In this document: one piece after another, positions 8,075 to 16,335 of the stretch
How the letters are laid out: every line of letters starts with the position of its first letter
How positions within the stretch are numbered: position 1 is the first letter of the stretch
Assembly: GCF_000702665.1 (NCBI RefSeq)
Contig: NZ_JNJA01000009.1
Location: forward strand, 62,001 to 126,000
Reading direction: 5' to 3'
Source: Solidesulfovibrio alcoholivorans DSM 5433
Lineage (GTDB): Bacteria > Desulfobacterota > Desulfovibrionia > Desulfovibrionales > Desulfovibrionaceae
Length of the DNA: 64,000 bases
Program-made: the position numbers and the translations under genes
The notes under the pieces: generated by a model
What the model was told of the DNA's origin: nothing
The model's database searches: none
Seen by the model: only the letters and a program-made list of their open reading frames with translations

Positions 8075-9012
8075 AAGCGGACGAGGTCGGCGATCAGTCG
8101 GGCCTCGGTCCAGACGCTTTCCATGAAGCGGCGGGAGGCCGCGCCGATGGCGGCGCGTCGCCCGGGGTCGCGGACGAGCCGGCGCAGGGCGTCGGCCAGT
8201 TGGTCCCGGTCGCGGGCGATGACCCAGGGCAGGGCGTCGCAGCCGAAATAGTCGCGGATGGTTGCGCTGTTCCAGTCGTCGAGCCCGGCGATGACAGCCA
8301 ACCCCTGGGAGAGCGCCTCGAGCGAGGCCATGCCGTAATATCCCTGCATGTGGTCGAAGGCGATGTCGCAGGCCTGCTTGCGGGCCAGGCACTGCACGTG
8401 GGGCACGTCGTCGATGAGCTCCAGTTCGAGCTGCGGCAATTCCCCGGCCAGTTCGCGACACACGGCGAGCAGGTCGTCGGTATTTTTGAGATCCTTGCGC
8501 GTGGGCGAATGGGCCAGACGCACCTTGCCGTCGGGAGTCCGCGGCGCGGGACTGTAGACGGGCAGGTGCTCGGGCACGAGGTTGGGCTGCCAGCGCGCGC
8601 CGGGGAGTTTTTTGAGCAGGTCGGGCGTGCTCACGAGCAGGTTCCTGCGCCCGAGGTCATGGTATTTCTTCTGGAAAATTTCCGGATTGGCCCGGAAGAC
8701 GTGGTGCCCGTGGTGGTGGTGCACGATGGCCTTGCCGGCGAGAAACGGCGCGGCCGTCACGTGCCCGAGCGGCATGTGCTCGTCGGCGAGCATGTGGAAA
8801 TGGAAGATGTCGGCGGCTTCGAGCACCGCTTCCAGCTCCTCGCGGCCGGCGGCGTCCAGGTCGGGCACGTGGAGATCCTTTTCCCAGGCGTGGGTGTAGC
8901 GCGTCTGGGTGGTGACCAGCCGGCAGGTGTGCTCCGTGTGGCGGTGCAGGGCGTTTTTAAGCAGCGACCCGACTCCGGCCGGATCGTTTTCCGCAAGCAT
9001 CACGATGCGCAT
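8056..9012 (-). CDS. Glycosyltransferase (GT-B, group 1 like)
   Basis: A 318-residue protein from the ATG at 9012 (MRIVMLAENDPAGVGSLLK). Although longer in-frame reading is possible, it would extend into the NeuB gene. The N-terminal Rossmann domain has a His cluster (VHHHHGHHVF, about residues 92-101). The C-terminal domain carries YGMASLEALSQGLAVIAG, the E-x7-E-like donor-binding region of GT4 enzymes. It is shorter than most GT4 enzymes (usually 350-400). It is the third gene of the operon after a regulator and a NeuB-family synthase, 43 bases behind NeuB, so it probably adds a sugar to a surface glycan. Confidence 0.8.
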   Translation of the reverse strand: MRIVMLAENDPAGVGSLLKNALHRHTEHTCRLVTTQTRYTHAWEKDLHVPDLDAAGREELEAVLEAADIFHFHMLADEHMPLGHVTAAPFLAGKAIVHHHHGHHVFRANPEIFQKKYHDLGRRNLLVSTPDLLKKLPGARWQPNLVPEHLPVYSPAPRTPDGKVRLAHSPTRKDLKNTDDLLAVCRELAGELPQLELELIDDVPHVQCLARKQACDIAFDHMQGYYGMASLEALSQGLAVIAGLDDWNSATIRDYFGCDALPWVIARDRDQLADALRRLVRDPGRRAAIGAASRRFMESVWTEARLIADLVRFYENLV

Positions 9013-9055
9013 GGCGCGCCCTTTTCCCGCGACACGGCCCGGTCGCCGCAGCCCA

Positions 9056-10189
9056 TCAGGAGCGGTCGCCCGCGGCTTCCTTGCGCCGGCCCTTTTCCAC
9101 GGCCGGGGCCGGGGTCGCGGCGACGGCTTCGGAGGGCAGCAGCGAATTCCAGTCCACGAGCTCCTCGCAGGCAACGCTACGGGTGAGCCGCGCGCCGAGC
9201 ACCTCGTCCCAATGCACCGGGGATATGCCGTTGCCCGGGCACTTCACCGTGACGTCGGCCTGGGTCAGCACGTGGCCGGCAGGCAGGTCGCGGGCGAAGA
9301 CGATGCTCTTGCGCAGCTTCCCCGCCGAGGCCAGCTCGGCCGGGCAGACCTGCTTTTCGGTCAGCAGCATGGCCGCTTCGGCCTCGCGGATCATGGCGCT
9401 CATGGCGGCGAAGGCGGCCGGTTCCAGGGAGGCCTGGTGGTCGGTGCCGCGCTGGGTGCGGTCCAGGGTGAAATGGCGCTCCACCATGCAGGCGCCGAGC
9501 ACGGCCGCGGCCACGCTCGGGCCGAGTCCTGCCTCGTGGCCGGAGTAGCCCACGGGCAGGCCGTAGCGCCGCGCCAGGGCGTGCATGACAGGCAGCCCCA
9601 CGAGTTCGTCGGGGCAGGGATAGGAGCTGTTGCAATGCAGCAGCACGATGCGTTCGTGGTAGCGGCGCATCTCGGCCACGGCCACGTCGATGTCGGGCCA
9701 AAGGCTCATGCCCGTGGACATGACCACCGGCACTCCGGCTTCCCCGACCAGGCGCAGCATGGGAATGTTGACCACGTCGGCCGAGCAGACCTTGTAAAGC
9801 TCCATGCCGAGGTCGAGCATCTCCCGGGCGCTGACCGCGTCCCAGGCAGAGGCGAAAAAGACCAGTCCCAACGATTCGGACAGGGCCTTGAGCTCGGCCA
9901 TGGCGTCCAGGGAAAGCTCCAGGGCCAGACGGTGCTCGCCGTAGGTGGGGCCGAAGCTGTTGGCCCCGCCATAGGGGGCGGAAAGGCCGGCCTGGGTGAA
10001 AAGGGCGTCCATGTCGCGCTTCTGGAACTTGACCGCGTCGGCCCCGGAGGCGGCGGCGGCATGCACCATCTCGCGCGCCAGCGCCAGCTCGCCCTGGTGG
10101 TTGTTGCCTATCTCCGCAACGAGAAAGCAGGGTTCCCCGTGTCCTATGCGCCTGCCGGAAGCCAGTCGGATGCTTTGCTCAGTGCTCAT
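9056..10189 (-). CDS. NeuB-family nonulosonate (sialic/legionaminic/pseudaminic-type) synthase
   Basis: The 377-residue protein starts with ATG overlapping the stop of the upstream regulator (ATGA), showing translational coupling. It has the NeuB barrel with AEIGNNHQGELALAREMV (about residues 25-42), DAVKFQ, STGMS and GYSGHEAGLG, plus ERHFTLDRTQRGTDHQASLEP, a metal and substrate loop. A SAF (antifreeze-like) domain follows at about 280-345. The enzyme condenses phosphoenolpyruvate with a 6-carbon N-acyl sugar to make a 9-carbon acidic sugar. Which sugar cannot be told from sequence alone. The CMP-activating and earlier pathway enzymes are not in this window. Confidence 0.9.
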   Translation of the reverse strand: MSTEQSIRLASGRRIGHGEPCFLVAEIGNNHQGELALAREMVHAAAASGADAVKFQKRDMDALFTQAGLSAPYGGANSFGPTYGEHRLALELSLDAMAELKALSESLGLVFFASAWDAVSAREMLDLGMELYKVCSADVVNIPMLRLVGEAGVPVVMSTGMSLWPDIDVAVAEMRRYHERIVLLHCNSSYPCPDELVGLPVMHALARRYGLPVGYSGHEAGLGPSVAAAVLGACMVERHFTLDRTQRGTDHQASLEPAAFAAMSAMIREAEAAMLLTEKQVCPAELASAGKLRKSIVFARDLPAGHVLTQADVTVKCPGNGISPVHWDEVLGARLTRSVACEELVDWNSLLPSEAVAATPAPAVEKGRRKEAAGDRS

Positions 10190-10842
10190 AGGCTCACCAT
10201 CTCCATCCCCCGGGCGCGGCACAGGGGCTCTAGTTGTTGACGAATCTCGTCCCTGCGCCCGAAGGACGTGATGAGGACGGCCTGGCAATCCACCATTTCA
10301 AGGATATGGGGCGGAGACACGACGTAGCCGTGAAAAATGGTGCCCTGCTTGTCCGGATCGTTGTCCACCACGGCCACGACCTTGACCGGCATGGTCCCGA
10401 GGGCGGACAGGGCCACTTCGCAGGTTTCCGACGCGCCGAAAAGTGCGATGCGTTCGATTGCGCGGCGCGACAACCCGTTGAGGCGCGCGGCCACCTGCCG
10501 CTTGAGGGCGGTGTAGATGCGGATGGCTTCGCTGGAAAAGCCGCACGCCATCTCGGCGTGCTGCTCCTCGCCCGCGGCGGTGGGTATGTAGCGGTAGCTC
10601 TTGCCGTTGCGCGCTTCGAAACGGATGAGCCCGCGTTCCTGCAACTCGCGCAAGTGCTGGTTGACCACCGCGCCGCTTAGGCCCAGGCGCTTGGCCAGGT
10701 CCCGCTGGGAAAGCGCGCTGTCGTAGCGCAGGGCGTCCAGGATGGCCAGCACCCAGGTGTCCCGGCTGGGAGCGAAGTACTGGGTGTCCAGGGGCAAGGC
10801 AGGCAAACTGCTCATAACAAGATCATTTTGTTGCACGTGCAT
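10186..10842 (-). CDS. Winged-helix regulator fused to a nucleotide-binding domain
   Basis: It starts at about residue MHVQQND (10842, AGGA close by); MSSLPAL 9 codons later is an alternative. The N-terminal domain is a MarR/ArsR-type winged helix (ALSQRDLAKRLGLSGAVVNQHLRELQERGLIRFE, about residues 40-75). The C-terminal half has ALFGASETCEVALSAL and VKVVAVVDNDPDKQG, resembling the Rossmann sugar-nucleotide or CoA-binding domain of PglD-like and Rex-like proteins. The fusion suggests a regulator that senses a glycan-pathway metabolite. It is first in an operon with NeuB, which it overlaps by four bases. This sensing role is inference. Confidence 0.75.
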   Translation of the reverse strand: MHVQQNDLVMSSLPALPLDTQYFAPSRDTWVLAILDALRYDSALSQRDLAKRLGLSGAVVNQHLRELQERGLIRFEARNGKSYRYIPTAAGEEQHAEMACGFSSEAIRIYTALKRQVAARLNGLSRRAIERIALFGASETCEVALSALGTMPVKVVAVVDNDPDKQGTIFHGYVVSPPHILEMVDCQAVLITSFGRRDEIRQQLEPLCRARGMEMVSL

Positions 10843-10971
10843 GTTCCTATCAGGGACATTCCCCGAGCACAACCCGTTGCAAAAATTCCCGTTGCCACTC
10901 GCTTTGCCGGCTTCGACCCCCCAGGACTCCCGAGGCGCCAACCGTTCGCAGTCAAAACAATTATCGGCGCG

Positions 10972-12369
10972 TCAACCGGAAATCTTTAGCCTGCCCGCAG
11001 CGGCGAGCCGGACCCGGGCCGCGGCGTCCCGCACCGTCTCCAGACGCTGCCCGAGCACTCGCGACAAGGCCGCCGCGTCGGGATTTCGACGCGGTACGGC
11101 GTATTGTTGCAAAGTATGGGCCAACCAGCCTGTAACCTCCCGTTCCTCAGCCCTGTCGCGCGCAAAACCGGCGCGCGACGCCGCAACGGCCCGGGCAAAC
11201 GACGCCTCTCCCGGCCGTGCGGCCTCGCGGGCCGCCGTTTCCCCGGCCCGTGCCCCGAACACCAGGCAGGACGCCACCATGGCCCCACCCAGGCGATTGG
11301 CCCCGTGCATGCCCGTGGCGCATTCGCCGACGGCAAAAAGCGCCGGCACGTCCGTGCGCCCCCGGGCGTCCACGACCGCCCCGCCGTTGGCCGCATGGGC
11401 AAAAAGCGCCACGTCCAGGCGCTCGCCCCCGTGCGTCACGCTCGCGACGCCGTCCGCGCCGGCCCGGTCGAGCAGCCACAGGTCCAGGGCCGCGTCCCGT
11501 TGCCCGTACCCGAACGGGCAATGCCCGGCGCGGCCGGCGCCGGCCTCGCGCACGGCCTCGGGCAGGGGCGCATCCGCCGCGGCAGCGCCCTTGAGGAGGC
11601 TCCACACCGGCCAGAAGCGGCGGTCGCGCACGCGCGCCCACATCCATTGGTGAAACGCGGTGTTGGCCATGCGCGCGCCGGCGAGTGCGAGCAGGCCGTG
11701 GCCGAAACCCGGATTGCCGCCGCCGGCCTGATGGCGGAGAAAAAGCGGCGCCGTGCCACCCATGGCCGCAACCACCGCTCCGGCCGGCTGAAGCGTCAGG
11801 TTGCCCGTCGCGTCCTCGAAGAGCGCGCCGCAGGCGCGGCCGCCCGGTTCGCGCAGGCAGGCAAGCGCGGTCATCCCCGCAAGCGCCCGCCCGCCGGCGG
11901 CCTCGATGCGCCGCCACAGGAGCCGCCGCAGCTCCGGCAGGTCCGTGAGCAAGGTCGCGCGCCGCGAATCCGGGCTGAAGCAGGAAGGGAAAAGGAGCAG
12001 CCGGCCCGCAGCGTCGCGCGCGAACGCCGCGCCCCAGGCTTCGAGCTCCAGGCGGCGGGGCAGCGCTTCGGCGGCAAGCGCCGCCACCAGCCCGGGCACG
12101 ACAAAACCCGGCACGGCCACGGCCGCGGCCTCGCGGCAAAACGCCTCGCACGCGGCGTCGGTCTCCGGGGCGTGCAGGCCCAACCGGCCGTGCATGTTGG
12201 AAAAAGAGGACCCGGATGGTCCGGACTGCGTCGCGGCGACAGCCACGGCCGTCCCGGGCGCGGCGGCAAGCGCCGCCAACGCGGCGCGAAGCCCCGCAAG
12301 CCCCGCTCCAAGCACCAGCACGTCCACGGCGGGCAGCAGCGTACAATTCGGGGGAATTCTGTCCGGCAT
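10972..12369 (-). CDS. FAD-dependent oxidoreductase of the fumarate reductase/aspartate oxidase flavoprotein family
   Basis: A 465-residue protein from the ATG at 12369. The dinucleotide motif VDVLVLGAGLAGLRAA lies at residues about 15-30. The C-terminal part has GECATGMHGANRLGGAMVASCL, the signature shared by SdhA, FrdA and NadB. Its catalytic-domain landmarks, such as the usual THxGQ or R-S-H signature, are hard to find, and it is shorter than NadB (about 530). No iron-sulfur or membrane partner is adjacent. The substrate is therefore unknown; it may be a divergent NadB-like or fumarate-reductase-like enzyme. It stands alone, divergent from the DUF4019 gene. Confidence 0.72.
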   Translation of the reverse strand: MPDRIPPNCTLLPAVDVLVLGAGLAGLRAALAALAAAPGTAVAVAATQSGPSGSSFSNMHGRLGLHAPETDAACEAFCREAAAVAVPGFVVPGLVAALAAEALPRRLELEAWGAAFARDAAGRLLLFPSCFSPDSRRATLLTDLPELRRLLWRRIEAAGGRALAGMTALACLREPGGRACGALFEDATGNLTLQPAGAVVAAMGGTAPLFLRHQAGGGNPGFGHGLLALAGARMANTAFHQWMWARVRDRRFWPVWSLLKGAAAADAPLPEAVREAGAGRAGHCPFGYGQRDAALDLWLLDRAGADGVASVTHGGERLDVALFAHAANGGAVVDARGRTDVPALFAVGECATGMHGANRLGGAMVASCLVFGARAGETAAREAARPGEASFARAVAASRAGFARDRAEEREVTGWLAHTLQQYAVPRRNPDAAALSRVLGQRLETVRDAAARVRLAAAGRLKISG

Positions 12370-12475
12370 GCGCCACCATGCGGCAACACCGCCTGGCGCG
12401 CAAGACGCAGGCGGCCCCTGGACGGTCGGGAACCGCGCGGGCATACTGCAAAAAAACGTCTTCCCCGGAGGTCTT

Positions 12476-12907
12476 ATGAAGCGTCTTCTCGCCGCGCTGC
12501 TGTGCGCCCTGGTCCTTTTGCCCGCCCTGGCCTGCGCCGAGGACGCCGCACCCGTCACCGCCGACCAGCAGCCGGCCGTGGACGCGGCCAAGACCTGGCT
12601 CGCCGGCATCGACGCCGGCGCGTACGGCAAGAGCTGGGACGGCGGTTCGGCCTATTTCCGCGGCGCCGTCTCGCAAAAGGACTGGGAAACGGCGCTCACC
12701 GCCTTTCGCAAGCCCCTGGGCGCGCTCGGTTCCCGCCGCATCACCAAAGCCAAGAGCCTGACCTCCCTGGCCGGCGCGCCGGACGGCACCTACGTGGTCA
12801 TGGAATTCGCGACCTCCTTTGCCAACAAAAAGGAAGCCTTCGAGACGGTCTGCTTTTCCCGCGAGGCCGACGGCTCCTGGCGCGCCGCCGGCTATTTCAT
12901 CCGCTGA
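12476..12907 (+). CDS. Secreted DUF4019-family protein
   Basis: The start follows CCGGAGG by 5 bases. Residues 1-21 form a signal peptide (hydrophobic core, cleavage after ACA), giving a periplasmic protein of about 122 residues. The mature part begins AAKTWLAGIDAGAYGKSWDGGSAYFR and carries the DUF4019 pattern W-x-x-x-x-x-R-K-P-L-G. It ends VMEFATSFANKKEAFETV and WRAAGYFIR. Family members are small secreted domains of unknown role. It is transcribed alone, divergent from the FAD enzyme and convergent with the importer operon. Confidence 0.82.
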   Translation: MKRLLAALLCALVLLPALACAEDAAPVTADQQPAVDAAKTWLAGIDAGAYGKSWDGGSAYFRGAVSQKDWETALTAFRKPLGALGSRRITKAKSLTSLAGAPDGTYVVMEFATSFANKKEAFETVCFSREADGSWRAAGYFIR

Positions 12908-12985
12908 CGTCCGACACGGCCGCGCCGCCGCCTGCCGCGCCCCTTGGCGACGGAGAACGCGGCGGCGCGAACGGTTTTCCGGCTC

Positions 12986-13942
12986 CTAGCGCACGAACGA
13001 CCGGTCCACGACCACGGCAAGGTCCGGGGCCGCGTCGATGATGTGCTCGCGCACGAGGAAATCCGCGGTCTGGGCGAGGCTCGCCACGATGGCCGCGTCC
13101 AGGCGCAGGGCGTAGGCGTGGCGGGCCATGGCCGCCCGGACCGCCGGCAGCGGCAGGCCCGAGGTTTCGGCCATGAGCGCCGCCGTCTCTTCGGGATGGG
13201 CCGCGGCCCAGGTCTGCGCCCGGGCCAGGGCCGCGAAGAACCTGCCGAGGGTTTCCTTGTGCGCGGCCACGTAGGCGCTTCGTGCAAGCAGCATGATCGG
13301 GTAGGCGTTGCCGAGCCCGGACAGGTCGGCGAGCTGGCGCGCGCCCCTGGTCTCGGCCACGGACGGCGTGGGTTCGCTCGCGGCAAAGGCGTCGATGGAT
13401 CCGGCGGCAAGGGCCTCGGCCATGGCCGGCGGGTTCAGGTCCACAAGCGTCACGTCCGCATCCGTCATGCCGGCTTTGCTCAAGGCCAGCAGCAGCCCGC
13501 CGTAGGTCGAAGTGCCCTTTTTGACGCCGATGCGCTTGCCCTTGAGGTCGGCCAGGGATTTCCCCGGCGCGCCGGCCTTGACCATGACCCGATGCCGGCC
13601 CTCGCCCGTGGCGTGGCTGGCGAGCATGACCACGCCCGGATGGCGCGCGACCATGAGGAGCGCGGCGGTGTCGCCCATGGCGGCCACGTCCACCGCGCCG
13701 GTATAGAGCGCTTCGGCGCAGGCCGGGCCGTTGTTGAACTGTTTGGCCGCGACGTCCACGCCGGCTTCCTTGAAAAAGCCCTGGCGCACGGCCACGATGG
13801 GGATCACGCTGCCCACGCGGTCCTGGTAGGCCAGGCGCACGGCCGGTGTTTCGGCCGCGCGCGCGCCGCCCGGCGCGCATCCGCTCCACAGCGCGGCCAG
13901 GACGAAGGCCGCTTGCCCCAGTCGCGTCATCCGCAGTTTCAT
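12986..13942 (-). CDS. ABC importer substrate-binding protein (NMT1/SsuA/TauA-like)
   Basis: The ATG at 13942 overlaps the stop of the upstream ATPase (ATGA) and follows AAGGAGG. Residues 1-29 are an export signal with a possible lipobox (WSGC, weak at -3). The mature part is a type-II periplasmic binding protein: VRLAYQDRVGSVIPIVAVRQGFFKEAGVDV, then AALYTGAVDVAAMGDTA and KSLADLKGKRIGVKKGTSTY. This is the SsuA/TauA/NMT1 class, whose ligands include sulfonates, nitrate, pyrimidine precursors and thiamin precursors. No ligand can be assigned by eye. It is the third gene of the importer operon. Confidence 0.87.
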   Translation of the reverse strand: MKLRMTRLGQAAFVLAALWSGCAPGGARAAETPAVRLAYQDRVGSVIPIVAVRQGFFKEAGVDVAAKQFNNGPACAEALYTGAVDVAAMGDTAALLMVARHPGVVMLASHATGEGRHRVMVKAGAPGKSLADLKGKRIGVKKGTSTYGGLLLALSKAGMTDADVTLVDLNPPAMAEALAAGSIDAFAASEPTPSVAETRGARQLADLSGLGNAYPIMLLARSAYVAAHKETLGRFFAALARAQTWAAAHPEETAALMAETSGLPLPAVRAAMARHAYALRLDAAIVASLAQTADFLVREHIIDAAPDLAVVVDRSFVR

Positions 13943-14712
13943 AACGCCTCCTTGGTCGCAGGGTCCGTTGCGAGGCTTGCCCGCATGAGTTCCCGAAGTT
14001 GCGCCTCGACGGCCAGCACGTTCCCGGCCAGCCGCCGCCTGGGGCGCGGCAGGGCGACCGGGACCTCGCGAAAAATCCCCCCGCCGCACGGGGCGAGCAC
14101 CAGCACGCGGTCGCCAAGAAGCGCCGCCTCCTCCACGGAATGGGTGACGTAGAGGACGGTCGCGCCCGTGGCGGCCCAAATCGCGGCCAGTTCGTCCTGG
14201 AGCCGTTCGCGGGTGGGGATGTCCAGGGCGGAAAAGGGTTCGTCGAGCAACAGCACGGAAGGCGACAGGGCCAGCACCCGGGCGATGGCCGCGCGCTGGC
14301 GCATGCCGCCGGAAAGGGCGTGGGGGTAGGCTTCGGCATGGGCGGCAAGGCCCATGCGCGCGATCTCGGCCATGGCCGCCCGGCGCACGGCCGCGCCGCG
14401 CAGGCCCCGGCGGCGCAGGCCGAATTCCACGTTGCCCCGCACGGTGAGCCAGGGGAAAAGGGTCGGCTCCTGGAAGACCACGCCCCGGTCGGGGCCGGGG
14501 GCGCGCACTTCGCGGCCGCCACACAGCACCCGGCCCTGTCCGGGCCGCAAAAAACCCGCCGCAAGCCCGAGCAGCGTGGTTTTGCCGCAGCCGCTTTCGC
14601 CAAGGACGCACACCCATTCGCCCCGGGCCACGGTAAAGCCAAGGCCTGTGAAGACCGGGAGTTCCCGATCCTGCGCGGCGTACCCGAAGGACACGTCCTC
14701 GAAGCGGATCAC
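13939..14712 (-). CDS. ABC importer ATPase (SsuB/TauB-like)
   Basis: It starts with GTG at 14712 overlapping the permease stop (GTGA), giving 257 residues beginning MIRFEDVSFGY. Walker A is GESGCGKTT (about residues 38-46), the Q-loop is VVFQEPTLFPWLTV, the signature is LSGGMRQRAAIARVLA, and Walker B is VLLLDEPFSALD. The switch His is in YVTHSVEEA. The order permease, ATPase, binding protein with two four-base overlaps shows a tight three-gene operon. Energises uptake of the binding protein's unknown ligand. Confidence 0.93.
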   Translation of the reverse strand: MIRFEDVSFGYAAQDRELPVFTGLGFTVARGEWVCVLGESGCGKTTLLGLAAGFLRPGQGRVLCGGREVRAPGPDRGVVFQEPTLFPWLTVRGNVEFGLRRRGLRGAAVRRAAMAEIARMGLAAHAEAYPHALSGGMRQRAAIARVLALSPSVLLLDEPFSALDIPTRERLQDELAAIWAATGATVLYVTHSVEEAALLGDRVLVLAPCGGGIFREVPVALPRPRRRLAGNVLAVEAQLRELMRASLATDPATKEAL

Positions 14713-15533
14713 GGCTTCTCCCGGGCAACGCCCCAACGCAGCACCGTGGCCGTCTCCAACCGGCCAAGAAGCCCCCCCTCGACGAAAAAGCCCACGGCGC
14801 AGATGACCGCGATGCAGGCGAACGCCGAAAGATAGTCGAGGCTCCAGCGGGCCTGGATGATGGAATAGCCAAGCCCCGTGCCCGTGCCGACGACCATCTC
14901 GGCGGCAACGAGCACGCGCCAGCCCGTGCCGCAGCCGATGCGCAGGCCGCTTATGACGTGGGGCAGCGCGCCGGGCAGGAGCACGCGGAAAAAAAGCGCC
15001 CCGGGCCCGGCCCCGAGCATCCGCGCCGCGCGCACGTACCCCTGGTCCACGCCGCGGATGCCGGCCATGACGCTGACGGCGACCGGCGCGAAGGCCGCGG
15101 CCGCGATCATGAAAATGGTGGCCGCCGGGCCGATGCCGAAGACGAGGATGGCCACGGGTATCCAGGCCAGTCCGGGCACGAGCAGGAACAGGCGCGGGAG
15201 GGGGGCAAAAAGCGCGGCAAAGGCGGCGTACCGCGCGGCCAGCACGCCATGGGCGATGCCGCAGCACGCGGCGATGCCGACCCCGGCCAGCCAGCGGCCG
15301 AGGCTGTGCAGGATGTGCGCGGCAAGGGGATGCCCGCCAAGGGGCCGGCCCGCAGCCAGGGCGCACAGGCGTTGCAGCGTGGCAAGGGGCGTGGGGAACG
15401 GCACGTCGCGCACGGCCGCAATGGCTATTGCTGCAATTTGCCAAACGGCCAAAAGCATGCACATTCCGGCAAGGCCCTGTATGAAACCCCGTACCACATC
15501 GGGGCGCAGCAAGCCTTTACCGGGAAACGCCAT
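14709..15533 (-). CDS. ABC importer permease (SsuC/TauC-like)
   Basis: A 274-residue membrane protein. I chose ATG 15533 (MAFPGKGLLR) because GAGGG lies just upstream; an in-frame ATG at 15545 is possible. About six helices are visible, with a BPD_transp_1 EAA-like loop in AAARMLGAGPGALFFRVLLPGALPHVISGLRIG (about residues 165-195; written in part here: RAARMLGAGPGALFFRVLLP), the coupling motif to the ATPase. First gene of the importer operon, divergent from the VOC gene. It forms the channel for an unidentified anion or amine. Confidence 0.88.
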   Translation of the reverse strand: MAFPGKGLLRPDVVRGFIQGLAGMCMLLAVWQIAAIAIAAVRDVPFPTPLATLQRLCALAAGRPLGGHPLAAHILHSLGRWLAGVGIAACCGIAHGVLAARYAAFAALFAPLPRLFLLVPGLAWIPVAILVFGIGPAATIFMIAAAAFAPVAVSVMAGIRGVDQGYVRAARMLGAGPGALFFRVLLPGALPHVISGLRIGCGTGWRVLVAAEMVVGTGTGLGYSIIQARWSLDYLSAFACIAVICAVGFFVEGGLLGRLETATVLRWGVAREKP

Positions 15534-15712
15534 CCACCCTCGCATGCGCGCAACATCGCCAGCATGGCCGCACATTGCCGCTTACAGTCGCACAAAGCGC
15601 AGCACCGTGCCGCTGCATGCCATATGCGGCCCGCGCGGTCAATCGCGCCGGGACTGGACGATCGGGCGGGAACCGGGCAATGCGGTGCGAGCCTTTTCCC
15701 ACAGGAGCCCTT

Positions 15713-16189
15713 ATGCCCATCCGTTTCCACAGCCCCTGCGTGTTCGTCCGCGACATGGAACTCGCCCGAACTTTTTACGAGGAGGCCATGGGCCAGACGC
15801 CGACCCTGGTCCTCGACGGCTACGTGGTCTACCCCGGCTTCGCCCTGTGGCGGGCGGACACGGCCGGCCAGCACGTCTTCGGCGACGCCCTGGCCCTGCC
15901 GCCCGGCCGCCTGGGGCGGGACAATTTCGAGCTGTATTTCGAAACCGGGGACGTGGAAGCGGCCTTCGAGGCGGTCTCCGCCCGGGCCGAGGCGCTGTGT
16001 CCCTTGACGACGCAGCCCTGGGGCCAGCGCTGCTTCCGGGTGCGCGATCCGGAAGGGCACATCGTCGAGGTGGCGGAGCCCATGGAGGCCGTGGCGCGGC
16101 GTCTGGCGGCGTCGGGCATGGACGTGGCGGCCGTGTGCGCGGCGACGCAGATGCCCGAGGCGTTCGTGCGGGCGGCGCTTGCGACCTGA
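15713..16189 (+). CDS. VOC (glyoxalase/bleomycin-resistance) superfamily protein
   Basis: A 158-residue single-domain VOC protein starting behind ACAGGAGCC. The N-terminus [27 protein letters not shown] and the C-terminal [12 protein letters not shown] are the family's beta-alpha-beta and metal-site motifs. An extra helical tail (about residues 128-158, [20 protein letters not shown]) is unusual. Family members include lyases, dioxygenases and binding proteins; which applies is unknown. It is separated from ribBA by about 146 bases and faces away from the importer operon. Confidence 0.87.
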   Translation: MPIRFHSPCVFVRDMELARTFYEEAMGQTPTLVLDGYVVYPGFALWRADTAGQHVFGDALALPPGRLGRDNFELYFETGDVEAAFEAVSARAEALCPLTTQPWGQRCFRVRDPEGHIVEVAEPMEAVARRLAASGMDVAAVCAATQMPEAFVRAALAT

Positions 16190-16335
16190 GAGCGGTGTGC
16201 CGGCGGGGGGAATGCCCACCACTTGCCTTGCCATCCCCCCTCGCGTAGATTATTTCCCCCTTTGACCCGGCTGCCCGGGTCTTTGGTCTTTTCCACAGGG
16301 CCGCCCCAGGCCGCCCAAAAGAGGGATACCCACGT

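Noticed and set aside
16190..16335. FMN riboswitch ahead of ribBA
   Set aside because: I looked for the conserved RFN words (such as AGGGGC with GGGTGAAATTCCC) and did not see them in the 146-base leader.
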